A DNA stretch of 64,000 nucleotides from Brevibacillus choshinensis (GCF_016811915.1 NZ_CP069127.1:2331001-2395000), one strand, 5' to 3'. Positions 18,303 through 26,870 are shown, numbered from the stretch's first letter. Program-made: numbers and translations. The notes: generated by a model from the sequence alone, not told the origin.

Positions 18303-18345
18303 AAAAAACAGGCACCCGGCACGGGCAACCTGTTTCTTTGTTTTT
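18303..18345. terminator. terminator between yqhO and yqhP (probably bidirectional)
   Basis: AAACAGG pairs with CCTGTTT around an inner CCG/CGG pair. A-run before and T-rich tract (TTTCTTTGTTTTT) after serve convergent yqhO and yqhP. Confidence 0.72.
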
Positions 18346-18350
18346 CGATC

Positions 18351-18701
18351 TCAATGAGAGATGTTGTTGTGTGAATTTTGGTCGTTTTGCTTTTGCTTGG
18401 ATTTACCTTTACTGCCGTCGATGACCCGAAATGGATGATCCCGTTTGGGGGATTGCGTTGGCTTTTTCGCTGCCTGCCGCAACGATGGCGGTTTCGGCTT
18501 CGTCGGCTTCGGTTTGTGAGGCCCGCTGTTACGTGGGAAAAAGGCTCCCGTCCGCAAATAGTTCCGCACCACCCAAAACAGCCCAACTGACAGTCCCAAA
18601 ATGATCAACGTATTCACAGGGTCTCGGAAAAACGTCAACAGAAAACCGTAAATCGCGAGCAGTATCACAATCAAAATCACTGGGGGAATGCGGCGTAACA
18701 T
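18351..18701 (-). CDS. yqhP: small membrane protein YqhP (SA1362-like)
   Basis: A 116-residue protein with two N-terminal membrane helices (about residues 7-25 and 30-48) followed by a strongly basic tail rich in Lys, Pro, Ser and Gln. Sequence and position next to yqhQ match Bacillus YqhP / staphylococcal SA1362, a family of unknown function. The tail is low complexity and probably disordered. It is transcribed away from yqhO and downstream of yqhQ (45-bp gap), so it may share the yqhQ transcript. Confidence 0.8.
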   Translation of the reverse strand: MLRRIPPVILIVILLAIYGFLLTFFRDPVNTLIILGLSVGLFWVVRNYLRTGAFFPRNSGPHKPKPTKPKPPSLRQAAKKPTQSPKRDHPFRVIDGSKGKSKQKQNDQNSHNNISH

Positions 18702-18746
18702 AGGGCCTCACCTCTATGGGAATCAAGAATGCCTCACGTTAACACG

Positions 18747-19679
18747 TTATCCTGTCGTTACCATTCTCTCTTGCGCATGCTTCTGATCAAGCTCACGCAT
18801 TTTTTGGAAGGAAGCGATCGCCACTTCTACCTGCTTATCCTCTGGCTCGCGGGTGGTGATTTTTTGGAGCCACAATCCCGGATAACCGAGGAAGCGGAAA
18901 GGCGTGTCTCTCAGCTTATTCGTCCATTGCAGCACCTCATAGGAGACACCCATGACGACAGGCAGGAGCACGATGCGCTGTACGATCCGTTCCGTGAGTG
19001 AATCGTAAGGAAACAGAGAGTAAATGACGACGCCGACGAACACCGTGAATATGAGAAAACTGCTGCCGCACCGATAGTGCAGAGTGGAAAATTTTTGCAC
19101 ATTTGCTACTGTTAATTCTACCCCGGACTCAAAGGCGTTAATCACTTTATGCTCGGCTCCGTGGTATTGAAACAGCCTTTTAATGATGGGGGCTTTTGCG
19201 ATCGCCAGAATGTAGCCCAGCAGGAGGATGATTTTGAAGCCTCCCTCAGCCAGTGTTTGGGGAACGCCATCCGGCACCCATTTCCCTAATAGGAATTCAG
19301 CCAGGAAGACGGGTACGAGCGTAAAGACGAATTTACCAAACAAAAAAGATAAGACGCCGACTAATGCGACACCCAGGATCATTTGCAGTTTGGAAGGACC
19401 CTCGGACACTTCTTCTCCGGATTCCAAGTTGTAGCGTTCAGAAGCGAAGTTGAGGTGCTTTGCCCCGTTCGCACTAGCTTCAATCAGTCCGACTACCCCG
19501 CGAACGAACGGAATCTTTTTCAGGGGAGTAATCCATTTATATTCCGTACGGGGTGCTTCAAAATACTCAATTTCTTGATTTTTTTTCCGGACAGCCGTAA
19601 CAGTCATGGTTTTGCCACCGAACATGACGCCCTCAATAACCGCTTGACCACCGTAATTAGGTACGATTTGCTGCGACAA
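18747..19679 (-). CDS. yqhQ: DUF1385 membrane protein YqhQ
   Basis: A 310-residue DUF1385 protein. The N-terminus has the family signature YGGQAVIEGVMFGG, followed by membrane helices around residues 95-125 and 145-165, the motif YHGAEHKVINAFE (His/Glu-rich, often proposed to bind metal), HYRCGSSFLIF, and further helices near 205-245. The function is not established; annotations as a metal-dependent enzyme rest on the conserved His residues. It is divergent from yqhR and upstream of yqhP on the same strand, as in B. subtilis. Confidence 0.92.
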   Translation of the reverse strand: MSQQIVPNYGGQAVIEGVMFGGKTMTVTAVRKKNQEIEYFEAPRTEYKWITPLKKIPFVRGVVGLIEASANGAKHLNFASERYNLESGEEVSEGPSKLQMILGVALVGVLSFLFGKFVFTLVPVFLAEFLLGKWVPDGVPQTLAEGGFKIILLLGYILAIAKAPIIKRLFQYHGAEHKVINAFESGVELTVANVQKFSTLHYRCGSSFLIFTVFVGVVIYSLFPYDSLTERIVQRIVLLPVVMGVSYEVLQWTNKLRDTPFRFLGYPGLWLQKITTREPEDKQVEVAIASFQKMRELDQKHAQERMVTTG

Positions 19680-19816
19680 CTTGAATCACCATCCTTACTC
19701 CCTATATTAACGGAAATAGAGTCTTGAAGCTACAAGCAGTTCATAGCCACGCACGCAAATGTCAACAATTAGTGAAAAACGAAAGGGAGGCGCATACTAA
19801 GGGGGAGGTGATGAGT

Positions 19817-20314
19817 GTGGAAGCGTTGAAAGCACGAAAAGGACTGAGAGGTTTTCGCTCGAAGCAGACGGAACACCCAAAGCAACGGCAAGCGGGCGGG
19901 GAGAGCTCGTCCAAAAAAGTCGTGGAGCTTGCCTTCTGGGGCACCGTGATCTGGAGTATCGTCCGCATGGCCGCACATTTTCTGAATCTGACTCCCTACG
20001 GTTTGGGGGCATTCGCTCGTCCTATCTTGGCTGGGATCGAGGAGAATACGATTGCCGCAAATGGCTTGGGATTCGCGATATTGTTTGTAGAAACGCTCGT
20101 CGCAACTGCGCTCTTCTCTATGCTGTTTCGGAATGTGCGCATATGGTGGAGTGGCTTGATTTTCGGTGCGGTCATGCTCGGGGTAGCAGGATATTTCTTT
20201 CGGATCGGGAATTGGGAAGTGTCCACGCTGAGCACCGAAGCAGCATGGTTCGTGTCCTTTGGCTTGTTCATCGGGATGACGCTGACACTCGAGGCGTCAG
20301 ACGATCAGGAATAG
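19817..20314 (+). CDS. yqhR: YqhR-like membrane protein
   Basis: A 165-residue protein with a basic N-terminal 35 residues and four predicted membrane helices between about 38 and 158. It matches Bacillus YqhR in place and character; function unknown. I choose the GTG at 19817, 8 nt after GGGGGAGG. The ATG at 19811 (two codons earlier, same frame) sits only 2 nt from the Shine-Dalgarno and overlaps its GGAGGTGAT core, so it is a poor start. It is divergent from yqhQ and separated from aroQ by 171 nt. Confidence 0.82.
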   Translation: MEALKARKGLRGFRSKQTEHPKQRQAGGESSSKKVVELAFWGTVIWSIVRMAAHFLNLTPYGLGAFARPILAGIEENTIAANGLGFAILFVETLVATALFSMLFRNVRIWWSGLIFGAVMLGVAGYFFRIGNWEVSTLSTEAAWFVSFGLFIGMTLTLEASDDQE

Positions 20315-20485
20315 CAAGGCCAAGGGCGACGGAGTGGGGGCGCCCTTCCGTTTTTCTCTCGTGTTCGAATGTTGGGAATCTTGTCGGATTGCGTGTATCT
20401 TTTATAGGAAGTCTTTCATCCTTGTGGTAAAATGTTTCATTAGTAAAAAAACTTTTATGAAGAATCCTACCGGGAGGGATGAACG

Positions 20486-20926
20486 ATGGCTTCCGTTCTG
20501 TTGCTGAATGGTCCCAACCTCAATTTACTGGGGACGAGGGAACCGGGAGTATACGGAAGTGAAACGCTCGAGGACTTGGTCACAAACCTGAGCAAGGTGA
20601 TGGAAGAGCTGGGCGGCAGTCTGGAACACATTCAGTCCAATCACGAAGGCGTGCTGATTGACGCGATTCACCGAGCAAAAGGCGTACATGATGGAATCTT
20701 GATCAATCCAGGCGCATTCACTCACTACAGCTACGCGATTCGTGACGCTTTCGCAAGTGTTGCTTTGCCTACCATCGAAGTACATATCTCAAATGTTCAT
20801 GCACGAGAAGAGTTCCGCCATCATTCCGTCATCGCTCCGGTCGTGGTCGGGCAAGTGGTCGGCTTGGGCTTGGATGGCTACGAATGGGCATTGCGTGCAC
20901 TGGTGCGGAAAATCGAGAAAAAATAA
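20486..20926 (+). CDS. aroQ: type II 3-dehydroquinate dehydratase
   Basis: A 146-residue dodecameric-type dehydroquinase. It dehydrates 3-dehydroquinate to 3-dehydroshikimate in the shikimate pathway. LLNGPNLNLLGTREPGVYG at the N-terminus carries the catalytic Arg and Tyr, QSNHEG and INPGAFTHYS bind substrate, and EVHISNVHAREEFRHHS holds the catalytic His region. Full normal length. GGGAGG precedes the ATG. It corresponds to B. subtilis yqhS and is followed 37 nt later by the yqhT-type peptidase, probably in one operon with efp. Confidence 0.97.
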   Translation: MASVLLLNGPNLNLLGTREPGVYGSETLEDLVTNLSKVMEELGGSLEHIQSNHEGVLIDAIHRAKGVHDGILINPGAFTHYSYAIRDAFASVALPTIEVHISNVHAREEFRHHSVIAPVVVGQVVGLGLDGYEWALRALVRKIEKK

Positions 20927-20963
20927 ACCAATCAGGTTGTCATAGAAAGGGGAGGATGTTGTC

Positions 20964-22034
20964 ATGCAACAACGTCTGGAAAAATTGCGCGAGGCATTGG
21001 CAAATCTGGGGGCAGATGCTCTGATCACAGAAAAAGCAGAAAACCGCTTTTATTTTAGCGGATTTACAGGCTCTACAGGATGGGTGGTCGTCACGGAGAA
21101 GGAAGCGTTTCTCGTTACCGATTTCCGTTATGTGGAGCAAGCTCAGGAGCAGGCTCCCCATTTCACCGTCGTCAACAATGAGCGCAAAGCAGTGGAAGCA
21201 ATCGCAAAGCTTTTGCAGGAAAAAGGAGTAAAGCGACTGGCATTTGAAAGCTCCGTTTCCTACCAGACTCATCAGGAATGGAGCAAAGCCTTTGATGGGG
21301 TAGAGCTGGTGCCGATGAGCGGACTTCTGGAGAAAATTCGCATGTTCAAGGACGAATCCGAAATGGTCATCATCCGTGAAGCCGTGCGTATTGCAGAAGC
21401 TGGTTTTGAGCATATTCAGAGCTATATCAGACCAGGTGTGCGAGAAGAAGATGTAGCGTTGGAACTGGAATTTTTCATGCGCAAGCAAGGCGCATCCGGC
21501 TCCGCGTTTGACATGATCGTCGCTTCCGGACCACGCGGTGCACTGCCCCATGGCCGCGCGAGCGAAAAGGTGATCCAAGCTGGAGAAATGGTAACCCTTG
21601 ACTTTGGAGCAGCCTACAAAGGGTATAACTCGGATATCACTCGTACGCTCTCTGTCGGCGAGCCTAATCCGAAAATGAAAGAAATCTACGATATCGTGCT
21701 CCGTGCACAAATCGCGGGAGTAGAGGCGCTCAAGCCGGGTGTACCTGCCAAAGCAGCAGATGCAGCGACACGCGACATCATCGCTGCCGCTGGCTACGGC
21801 GATTGCTATGGTCACAGCGCAGGTCACGGTCTGGGCATTGAAGTGCATGAGCTCCCAGGATTGTCTACCGTCAGCACGTTTGTGCTCGAGCCGGGCATGC
21901 TGGTGACGATGGAGCCGGGGATTTACGTGAGTGGATTGGGCGGCGTTCGGATCGAGGATGACGTGCTGATTACAGCAGACGGTCACGAGGTTCTGAACAA
22001 GTCTACGAAAGAGTTGATCATTTTGCCGGTGTAA
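20964..22034 (+). CDS. yqhT: M24 aminopeptidase P-family protein (Xaa-Pro peptidase YqhT)
   Basis: A 356-residue pita-bread metallopeptidase that removes N-terminal residues preceding proline. The creatinase-like N-domain covers about 1-130. The five metal ligands are visible: two Asp in LDFGAAYKGYNSDITRT, His in GHSAGHGLGIEVHE, Glu in TMEPGIYV and Glu in GVRIEDDVL. GGGGAGG precedes the ATG. The arrangement aroQ-yqhT-efp is conserved in Bacillales. The link with EF-P, which rescues ribosomes at proline runs, is suggestive of shared proline-peptide metabolism but is inference. Confidence 0.95.
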   Translation: MQQRLEKLREALANLGADALITEKAENRFYFSGFTGSTGWVVVTEKEAFLVTDFRYVEQAQEQAPHFTVVNNERKAVEAIAKLLQEKGVKRLAFESSVSYQTHQEWSKAFDGVELVPMSGLLEKIRMFKDESEMVIIREAVRIAEAGFEHIQSYIRPGVREEDVALELEFFMRKQGASGSAFDMIVASGPRGALPHGRASEKVIQAGEMVTLDFGAAYKGYNSDITRTLSVGEPNPKMKEIYDIVLRAQIAGVEALKPGVPAKAADAATRDIIAAAGYGDCYGHSAGHGLGIEVHELPGLSTVSTFVLEPGMLVTMEPGIYVSGLGGVRIEDDVLITADGHEVLNKSTKELIILPV

Positions 22035-22075
22035 TTTATACTTATCCTGTTATCGATTGATTTGGGAGGACTACC

Positions 22076-22633
22076 ATGATCTCTGTGAACGATTTTCGGA
22101 CAGGTTTGACGATCGAAGTAGACGGCAACATTTACACGGTTCTTGAGTTCCAACACGTAAAACCGGGTAAAGGTGCGGCATTCGTTCGCTCCAAACTGCG
22201 CAATCTGCGTAACGGCAACACCACTGAAATGACCTTCCGTGGCGGCGAAAAAGTAAACCCTGCACGGATTGAATCCAGCACCATGCAATACCTGTACGCT
22301 AGCGGCGATGAGTACACTTTCATGAATACCGAAACATACGAGCAAATGACGTTCACTCATAACCAAATCGAGCGTGAACTGCGTTTCCTCAAAGAAAACA
22401 TGAACGTGCAAATCATGCAGTACAACGGAGAAACCATCGGAATCCAGCTGCCAAACACAGTTGAACTCGTGGTAACCGAATGTGAGCCTGGTGTGAAAGG
22501 CGATACTGCTTCCAACGTAACGAAGAAAGCAACCCTGGAAACAGGTTTTGTGGTGAACGTGCCACTCTTCGTGGAAGAAGGAGAGCGTCTCATCATCGAT
22601 ACTCGTACCGAAGCATATGTATCTCGCGCATAA
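22076..22633 (+). CDS. efp: translation elongation factor P
   Basis: A 185-residue EF-P of normal length. It binds between the P and E sites and promotes peptide bonds at polyproline stretches. The KOW-like domain I ends its loop in VKPGKGAAF with Lys32 at the tip, the residue modified in many bacteria (in Bacillus by 5-aminopentanol). Domains II and III carry the typical [24 protein letters not shown] sequence and end in [17 protein letters not shown] lies before the ATG. Last gene of the aroQ-yqhT-efp unit, closed by a strong terminator. Confidence 0.98.
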   Translation: MISVNDFRTGLTIEVDGNIYTVLEFQHVKPGKGAAFVRSKLRNLRNGNTTEMTFRGGEKVNPARIESSTMQYLYASGDEYTFMNTETYEQMTFTHNQIERELRFLKENMNVQIMQYNGETIGIQLPNTVELVVTECEPGVKGDTASNVTKKATLETGFVVNVPLFVEEGERLIIDTRTEAYVSRA

Positions 22634-22649
22634 TAGCCGCGAAGTAGAA

Positions 22650-22687
22650 AAAGGCAGTACCCGTCATGTGGGTGCTGCCTTTTTTAA
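22650..22687. terminator. efp terminator, probably bidirectional
   Basis: AAGGCAG..ACCC pairs with GGGT..CTGCCTT around GTCATG, followed by six T; A-run on the other side. It overlaps the stop of the convergent DUF441 gene. Confidence 0.88.
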
Positions 22688-23157
22688 CGCCCTCCGAACC
22701 ATTCCCACAGCTTTAGGACAAATGCCGTGATCCCGGCAGCCATGAGTGGCCCTACGGGAATTCCCCTCAGAAAGACGATGCCGATGATCGAGCCTATGAC
22801 CAGGCCTACAATCATATGAGGTTCGGTACGGAGCAGGTCGAGCCCTTTTCCATTCATCCACGTAGCGATCGCGCCGCCTGCCAGTGCAGTCAAGCCGACG
22901 ACAGTGGTGAAGAGGGGAGCTACATCCTTCCACGATATTTTTTCACTGGCAAAGGGAACGAGAACGGAAATGGTCAAAAACAATAGCCCCAGCTCAAGGC
23001 CTCGCCTTTCCACCGTCGGGAAAAAACGTTCCAGCGCCGTAAGCTTCAATACCAAAAGGATGCTTGCGGCTGTCGCGATAATCGGTGACCGGCCAATCAA
23101 CCCTATGACGATGAGGATGACGAGCATCACTTCTCCAGACATCATTGGCATCATCAA
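22684..23157 (-). CDS. DUF441 (YtwI-type) membrane protein
   Basis: A 157-residue protein with four or five membrane helices. Characteristic stretches are [20 protein letters not shown] near the N-terminus, [10 protein letters not shown], and [12 protein letters not shown] near the C-terminus, matching the UPF0756/DUF441 family (B. subtilis YtwI). Function unknown. Several Met codons occur at the N-terminus; I keep the first (ATG at 23157), which has AGGGG 5 nt upstream. It lies downstream of comB on the same strand (27-bp gap) and may be in the comA-comB transcript. Confidence 0.85.
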   Translation of the reverse strand: MMMPMMSGEVMLVILIVIGLIGRSPIIATAASILLVLKLTALERFFPTVERRGLELGLLFLTISVLVPFASEKISWKDVAPLFTTVVGLTALAGGAIATWMNGKGLDLLRTEPHMIVGLVIGSIIGIVFLRGIPVGPLMAAGITAFVLKLWEWFGGR

Positions 23158-23184
23158 AACCCCTGTCCCTGTTCTCCTTTCACT

Positions 23185-23901
23185 TTATGAGACAAGGTGT
23201 GGGAGTATGCGTTTCTCCTTGATATACGGGACGATCCGATACAGGTCGACCTGTGCGCAGTACTGGACATCCTTTGCGAAATGGTACTGCATAAGCCGCC
23301 TGCCTGTCGTCGTTTGCGGCAAAAGCTCCCCGAGCCTTTCTGCAAAGTACAGATAGCTCGCCTTCATCGCTTCGCCGAGGTCACAGACCTGGAAGAGTGC
23401 ATTCTTTTTTTGTGCCGCGGTGATCATGAGTCCGGCTGCCAAACCATCTTCCAGGGCGAATTCGGAGCGCGTTCCCGCACAGTACAAGGTAATGTCGAGA
23501 TTGTAGCTGAGAGCGTGCGTGATGCAGGCCGAAGCATTGAGCAGGCAGCCAATGAGCAGCGCGGATGCGCGTTCGGCTTTTTGTATCGCACGTGTCCCGT
23601 TGGTCGTAGTCAGGATCAGCTGCTTACCGGTTTCGTTGCGGGTAGCGATCTCGGTAGGGGAATTGTTGCAATCGAAGTCCGGAATTTTCCGGCAGTGTCT
23701 CTCCCCTGCGAGTATACAGTCCGTTGTGCGCAGTGAATTTGCCTGACCGATCGTCTCGACGGGGAGAACGGATTCGAATCCATGGCCGAGAGCTGTCACG
23801 ATGGTACTGGACGCCCGCAGCACATCAATTACGATAACGACGTGGTTGCTGATCTGGTCAAAACGGATTTCTTCCACGGTCGGTACGACTTCTATTCGCA
23901 C
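23185..23901 (-). CDS. comB: 2-phosphosulfolactate phosphatase (ComB family)
   Basis: A 238-residue ComB-type phosphatase. It removes phosphate from 2-phosphosulfolactate to give sulfolactate. Recognisable blocks are VIVIDVLRASSTIVTAL, LAGERHCRKIPDFDCNNSP, LTTTNGTRAI and ALEDGLAAG. The GTG at 23901 has GGAGG 8 nt upstream and overlaps the end of comA by 10 nt, so the pair is translationally coupled; the ATG at 24066 would add an unrelated N-terminus inside comA. In methanogens the product feeds coenzyme M; in Bacillus spores sulfolactate itself accumulates, which is the likelier role here. Confidence 0.92.
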   Translation of the reverse strand: MRIEVVPTVEEIRFDQISNHVVIVIDVLRASSTIVTALGHGFESVLPVETIGQANSLRTTDCILAGERHCRKIPDFDCNNSPTEIATRNETGKQLILTTTNGTRAIQKAERASALLIGCLLNASACITHALSYNLDITLYCAGTRSEFALEDGLAAGLMITAAQKKNALFQVCDLGEAMKASYLYFAERLGELLPQTTTGRRLMQYHFAKDVQYCAQVDLYRIVPYIKEKRILPHLVS

Positions 23902-24713
23902 GGGGCTGACCTCCCTGCCTCCATCATGGCAGCGGTATCGCCGCGCAAGCCCCGACGCAGCGTTTCGACGGACAAGACGTCCTGATAGCTGATATTCCCC
24001 AGATTGACGGCACTCCCCAACGTACAGATCAGGCTTACCTGCTGTTCCTTTTGTGGCGCTTCCCAAATTAATTTGCTGGCATTGTCTCCGGCGCTCGTCA
24101 CAATATCGCGGACAAACTGGTCGTCAGGGCGCCCATCCTTGTCAAAAATGCCGACGGTCCCGCTTTCTCGCGCTTCGACGATCACATGACTGGCGCCGGC
24201 TTCCAGATCGGCGTACAGGGTCTCCAGCAGCTCATTGCGTTCTGCCCGATAATCCGATGCCTTTTTCCCAAACTCGGTGTAGACGACCAAACCCGCATCC
24301 ACCCCTGCTTGGATGGCATCGCGACGCTGGCTGTGGCCAAGAGGGAAGGTCCCGTCGGAGATTTCTACGGCGTTAAAACCTGCACGTTGAATCTGATTCA
24401 TGTAAGTCGATACGGGAGACTGACGCAGCGCGATCTCAAAAAAAGTGCCCCCCGGCATGATGTGCAGCCCGTTTTGTACGGCCAGGCTCAGTTTTTGCTG
24501 CAGGATCGTCTGGGAGTACAGTGCTGATGTCCCAAACCCCAATTTGTATATGTCGAAATAGGGTGCGGCCATTTCCAGCAAATCACGATAGGCGGTCATT
24601 CCAACGCCTTTGTCAATGATCATGGTCAATCCCTTGTCTCGCGGTTTTTCCCGCTTGTGCCCGGACGGGTTTGCCCAATTGGCAATCAGGAAGGGATGGT
24701 CGCAGTCTAGCAT
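23892..24713 (-). CDS. comA: phosphosulfolactate synthase (ComA family, B. subtilis YitD type)
   Basis: A 273-residue TIM-barrel enzyme that adds sulfite to phosphoenolpyruvate, forming (2R)-phosphosulfolactate. Family blocks are MIIDKGVGM, DIYKLGFGTSALY, PGGTFFEIA, AVEISDGTFPL and VIVEARESGTVGIFDKDG. The ATG at 24713 has GAGG 9 nt upstream. It is not related to the competence regulator also called ComA. First gene of a comA-comB-(DUF441) unit inserted between efp and yqhV. A CATACACT element 36 nt upstream looks like a mother-cell sigma-factor -10, consistent with sulfolactate made during sporulation. Confidence 0.92.
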   Translation of the reverse strand: MLDCDHPFLIANWANPSGHKREKPRDKGLTMIIDKGVGMTAYRDLLEMAAPYFDIYKLGFGTSALYSQTILQQKLSLAVQNGLHIMPGGTFFEIALRQSPVSTYMNQIQRAGFNAVEISDGTFPLGHSQRRDAIQAGVDAGLVVYTEFGKKASDYRAERNELLETLYADLEAGASHVIVEARESGTVGIFDKDGRPDDQFVRDIVTSAGDNASKLIWEAPQKEQQVSLICTLGSAVNLGNISYQDVLSVETLRRGLRGDTAAMMEAGRSAPCE

Positions 24714-24748
24714 AGGCTGTTTCCTCATTTCTTCTAGGCGTATGGTTC

Positions 24749-24780
24749 AGTGTATGCCTCTGGCTCAGGAGGAGTGATGC
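24749..24780 (-). promoter_or_regulatory. candidate sigma-E/sigma-K promoter of comA
   Basis: On the minus strand CATACACT (24756 to 24749) matches the sigma-E -10 consensus and is close to CATAnnnTA of sigma-K. The -35 region (GCATCACT, 16 nt upstream) is weak for sigma-E, but has the AC dinucleotide at sigma-K spacing. Leader of about 30 nt. Confidence 0.45.
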
Positions 24781-24864
24781 TTCGCGCTCGTAGGCGAACG
24801 CCCAGACAGGAGTGCTGAATGGACCCGGTACAAGCATAGAGTGGAACGAGGGGGGACGAGGAGA

Positions 24865-25128
24865 ATGTGGGAAAAGGCCGTTTTGGGAATGGCGGCGCTG
24901 AGGGTTTTATCGGGCAGTGTCGAAATCATAGCAGCCTTGTTGATCTTAAAAGTGAATGAAGTGGAAAAGGCACTGTTGATCAATTCGGGTCTGGCGATTG
25001 TAGGACCCGTCATTTTGATCACGACAACTTCGATCGGGCTCCTGGGAATGTCTGACCGCATCAGCTATGCGAAAATCGCCTGGATCCTGGTAGGGGTCTC
25101 GTGCATTTTGATCGGCGTCCGTAAATGA
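24865..25128 (+). CDS. yqhV: YqhV family small membrane protein
   Basis: An 87-residue protein, almost entirely membrane: three hydrophobic helices at about 6-26, 38-58 and 64-84. The first helix has the family's MAALRVLSGSVEIIAAL pattern. In Bacillales yqhV immediately precedes the spoIIIA operon, as here with one gene between, and is sometimes counted as a sporulation gene; no function is known. The ATG at 24865 is chosen from homology; GAGGAG is only 3 nt away but a GGGGGG run lies at a better distance. An upstream in-frame ATG at 24841 is possible. Confidence 0.8.
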   Translation: MWEKAVLGMAALRVLSGSVEIIAALLILKVNEVEKALLINSGLAIVGPVILITTTSIGLLGMSDRISYAKIAWILVGVSCILIGVRK

Positions 25129-25214
25129 TCCTGCCATCCATTTTCTTCTATTGGTAAAGTCGCTCATCTTTGGGAACCATACAGGAAGTACGTGGACAAG
25201 AGGAGGGGATGATT

Positions 25215-25709
25215 GTGCTGGAAACGTTGACAGAACGGATCTCTTATCTGCGTGGCCTCGCTGATGGCCTGGATGTGACGGAGAAAAGCGCAGAAGGCAA
25301 ATTGCTGGCAGAGATCGTGGGAATTCTCGACGAGATGCAAGCTCAGTTTCGCGAGCTGCATGAGCGCATCGAGGAAACAGAGGATTACGTAGAGGCGATC
25401 GACGAAGATTTGGAGGATGTCGAGCTGTTCCTGTTTGAAAATGAGGATGACCTGTACACGACCGTGACCGACTGCGAAGACAGCGATGACGCGGACCACG
25501 CAACCTATTACGACCTGGATGACGACGAAGATGCGCGCGTATACGAGTCGCTGGATGACGAGCATTTGGAAACCACCTACGAATTCGCGTGTCCGTCGTG
25601 TCAGGAAATGATTTTCTTACATGAAGGCGTCGACGAAGATGGATACTATCATTTTGTGATCGAGCCCTATCAAAGCGGATCAGAGATTCCGGCGATCAAT
25701 CCAACATAA
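25215..25709 (+). CDS. acidic protein with CD1247-type N-terminal domain and a CPSC motif
   Basis: A 164-residue, strongly acidic protein. The first 40 residues (LTERISYLRGLADGL, a helical segment) resemble the CD1247 N-terminal domain seen in Firmicutes. Residues 45-75 are predicted coiled coil, 75-120 are Asp/Glu-rich, and the C-terminus has FACPSCQEMIFL, a single CxxC, then an aromatic beta-like stretch. The GTG at 25215 has GAGGAGG 8 nt upstream; the ATG at 25209 is too close to it. The single CxxC could be half of a zinc site in a dimer, which is speculation. Its place just before spoIIIAA is notable. Function unknown. Confidence 0.8.
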   Translation: MLETLTERISYLRGLADGLDVTEKSAEGKLLAEIVGILDEMQAQFRELHERIEETEDYVEAIDEDLEDVELFLFENEDDLYTTVTDCEDSDDADHATYYDLDDDEDARVYESLDDEHLETTYEFACPSCQEMIFLHEGVDEDGYYHFVIEPYQSGSEIPAINPT

Positions 25710-25737
25710 AAGAGCTGTGGACGAAACCAATAGATGA

Positions 25738-25777
25738 GCCTGCCCTTTGCGCACGAAGCAAGGGCGGGCTTTTTTGT
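25738..25777 (+). terminator. terminator before the spoIIIA operon
   Basis: GCCTGCCCTTTGC pairs with GCAAGGGCGGGC, followed by six T. Confidence 0.9.
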
Positions 25778-25814
25778 ACTTGTCCGTCGCAGGCGCACCG
25801 GTTTCTACTTTTTA

Positions 25815-25844
25815 GCATAAATCTCGTCCGACTCTGCATAGGAT
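25815..25844 (+). promoter_or_regulatory. candidate sigma-E promoter of spoIIIA
   Basis: GCATAAAT (-35 like), 14 nt, then CATAGGAT (-10 like; consensus CATACAnT) lie 64 nt before spoIIIAA. The spoIIIA operon is a known sigma-E target in B. subtilis. Confidence 0.6.
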
Positions 25845-25907
25845 GGAGGTAAGTCAATGTGGACAAAGGCTGGATCAACATCTGGCCACAAAAGGAGGGT
25901 ACCTGCT

Positions 25908-26870
25908 GTGAGAGAGATAATGGCGATCTTGCCGGCTTCCGTACGAAGCATTCTGAGCGCCCTTCCCTCCGCGGTCAGAGAGCATCTGGAGGAAATACGG
26001 CTGCGGCAAAATCAGCCACTGGAAATACGCTACGGCCAGCAATCCAGCTATGTGACACCGAGTGGGCAGCTCACTTCCATCGCCAGGCAAGGGTGGGTGT
26101 TTACCGAAGAGCACGCCGTCAAACTGCTGAACCAGGTTAGCCAGCATTCGCTGTACGCCCTGGAGGAAGAGCTGAAGAGAGGGTACATCACCGTGGTCGG
26201 AGGTCATCGCATTGGTATTGCTGGCAAAGTAGTGCTGGAAGGCGGAGAAGTCAAAGGGATTCGCGATGTGACCAGCTTCAATATCCGGATCGCACGCGAG
26301 AAAAAGGGCGCAGCTTTAACGGTCATGCCGTACTTGTTTGAATCAGGCAAGCTGCTGAATACCTTGATCATCTCACCGCCACAGTGCGGGAAAACGACGC
26401 TGCTGCGCGACATGGCTCGAACGATCAGCTACGGCAGTGAATGGGCATCGAGTCGCAAGGTGGGAATTGTGGACGAGCGGTCTGAATTGGCTGGCTGCCT
26501 GCAGGGTGTACCACAGCGGGATGTCGGCCCTCGTACTGACGTGCTGGATGCTTGTCCCAAAGCAGCTGGCATGATGATGCTCATCCGTTCGATGTCTCCT
26601 GATGTGCTGATCGTGGACGAGGTCGGACGCCCGGAAGATGGCGATGCTGTCTGGGAAGCCATCCATGCAGGAGTCGCGGTCATCTGCTCCGCTCATGGGG
26701 CTGATGTATCCGAAGTGGCACGCAGGCCCATGCTCGGCAAGCTGATCAATCACGGTGCCTTCTCCCGCTATATCGTCCTCAGCCGTGCCAAGGGAGTCGG
26801 AACGATCCAGGGGCTCTATGACCAGCAGCTGAATCTGGTGGAAAAGGAGAAGGTAGCATGGTCAAGCTGA
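25908..26870 (+). CDS. spoIIIAA: stage III sporulation protein AA (secretion-type ATPase)
   Basis: A 320-residue ATPase related to type II/IV secretion and GspE/VirB11 motors. It acts in the mother cell on the SpoIIIAH-SpoIIQ channel complex that keeps the engulfed forespore active. Walker A is PPQCGKTTLLRD; Walker B is the DVLIVDEVGRPED segment; VDERSELAGC is a family block. The GTG at 25908 has AAAGGAGGG upstream and gives the normal length; an ATG at 25857 is further upstream without homology. First of eight overlapping or tightly spaced spoIIIA genes; its end overlaps spoIIIAB by 13 nt. Confidence 0.97.
   Translation: MREIMAILPASVRSILSALPSAVREHLEEIRLRQNQPLEIRYGQQSSYVTPSGQLTSIARQGWVFTEEHAVKLLNQVSQHSLYALEEELKRGYITVVGGHRIGIAGKVVLEGGEVKGIRDVTSFNIRIAREKKGAALTVMPYLFESGKLLNTLIISPPQCGKTTLLRDMARTISYGSEWASSRKVGIVDERSELAGCLQGVPQRDVGPRTDVLDACPKAAGMMMLIRSMSPDVLIVDEVGRPEDGDAVWEAIHAGVAVICSAHGADVSEVARRPMLGKLINHGAFSRYIVLSRAKGVGTIQGLYDQQLNLVEKEKVAWSS

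Noticed and set aside
20940..21986. 348-codon minus-strand frame over yqhT
   Set aside because: Shadow of the M24 peptidase gene, whose five metal ligands are intact.
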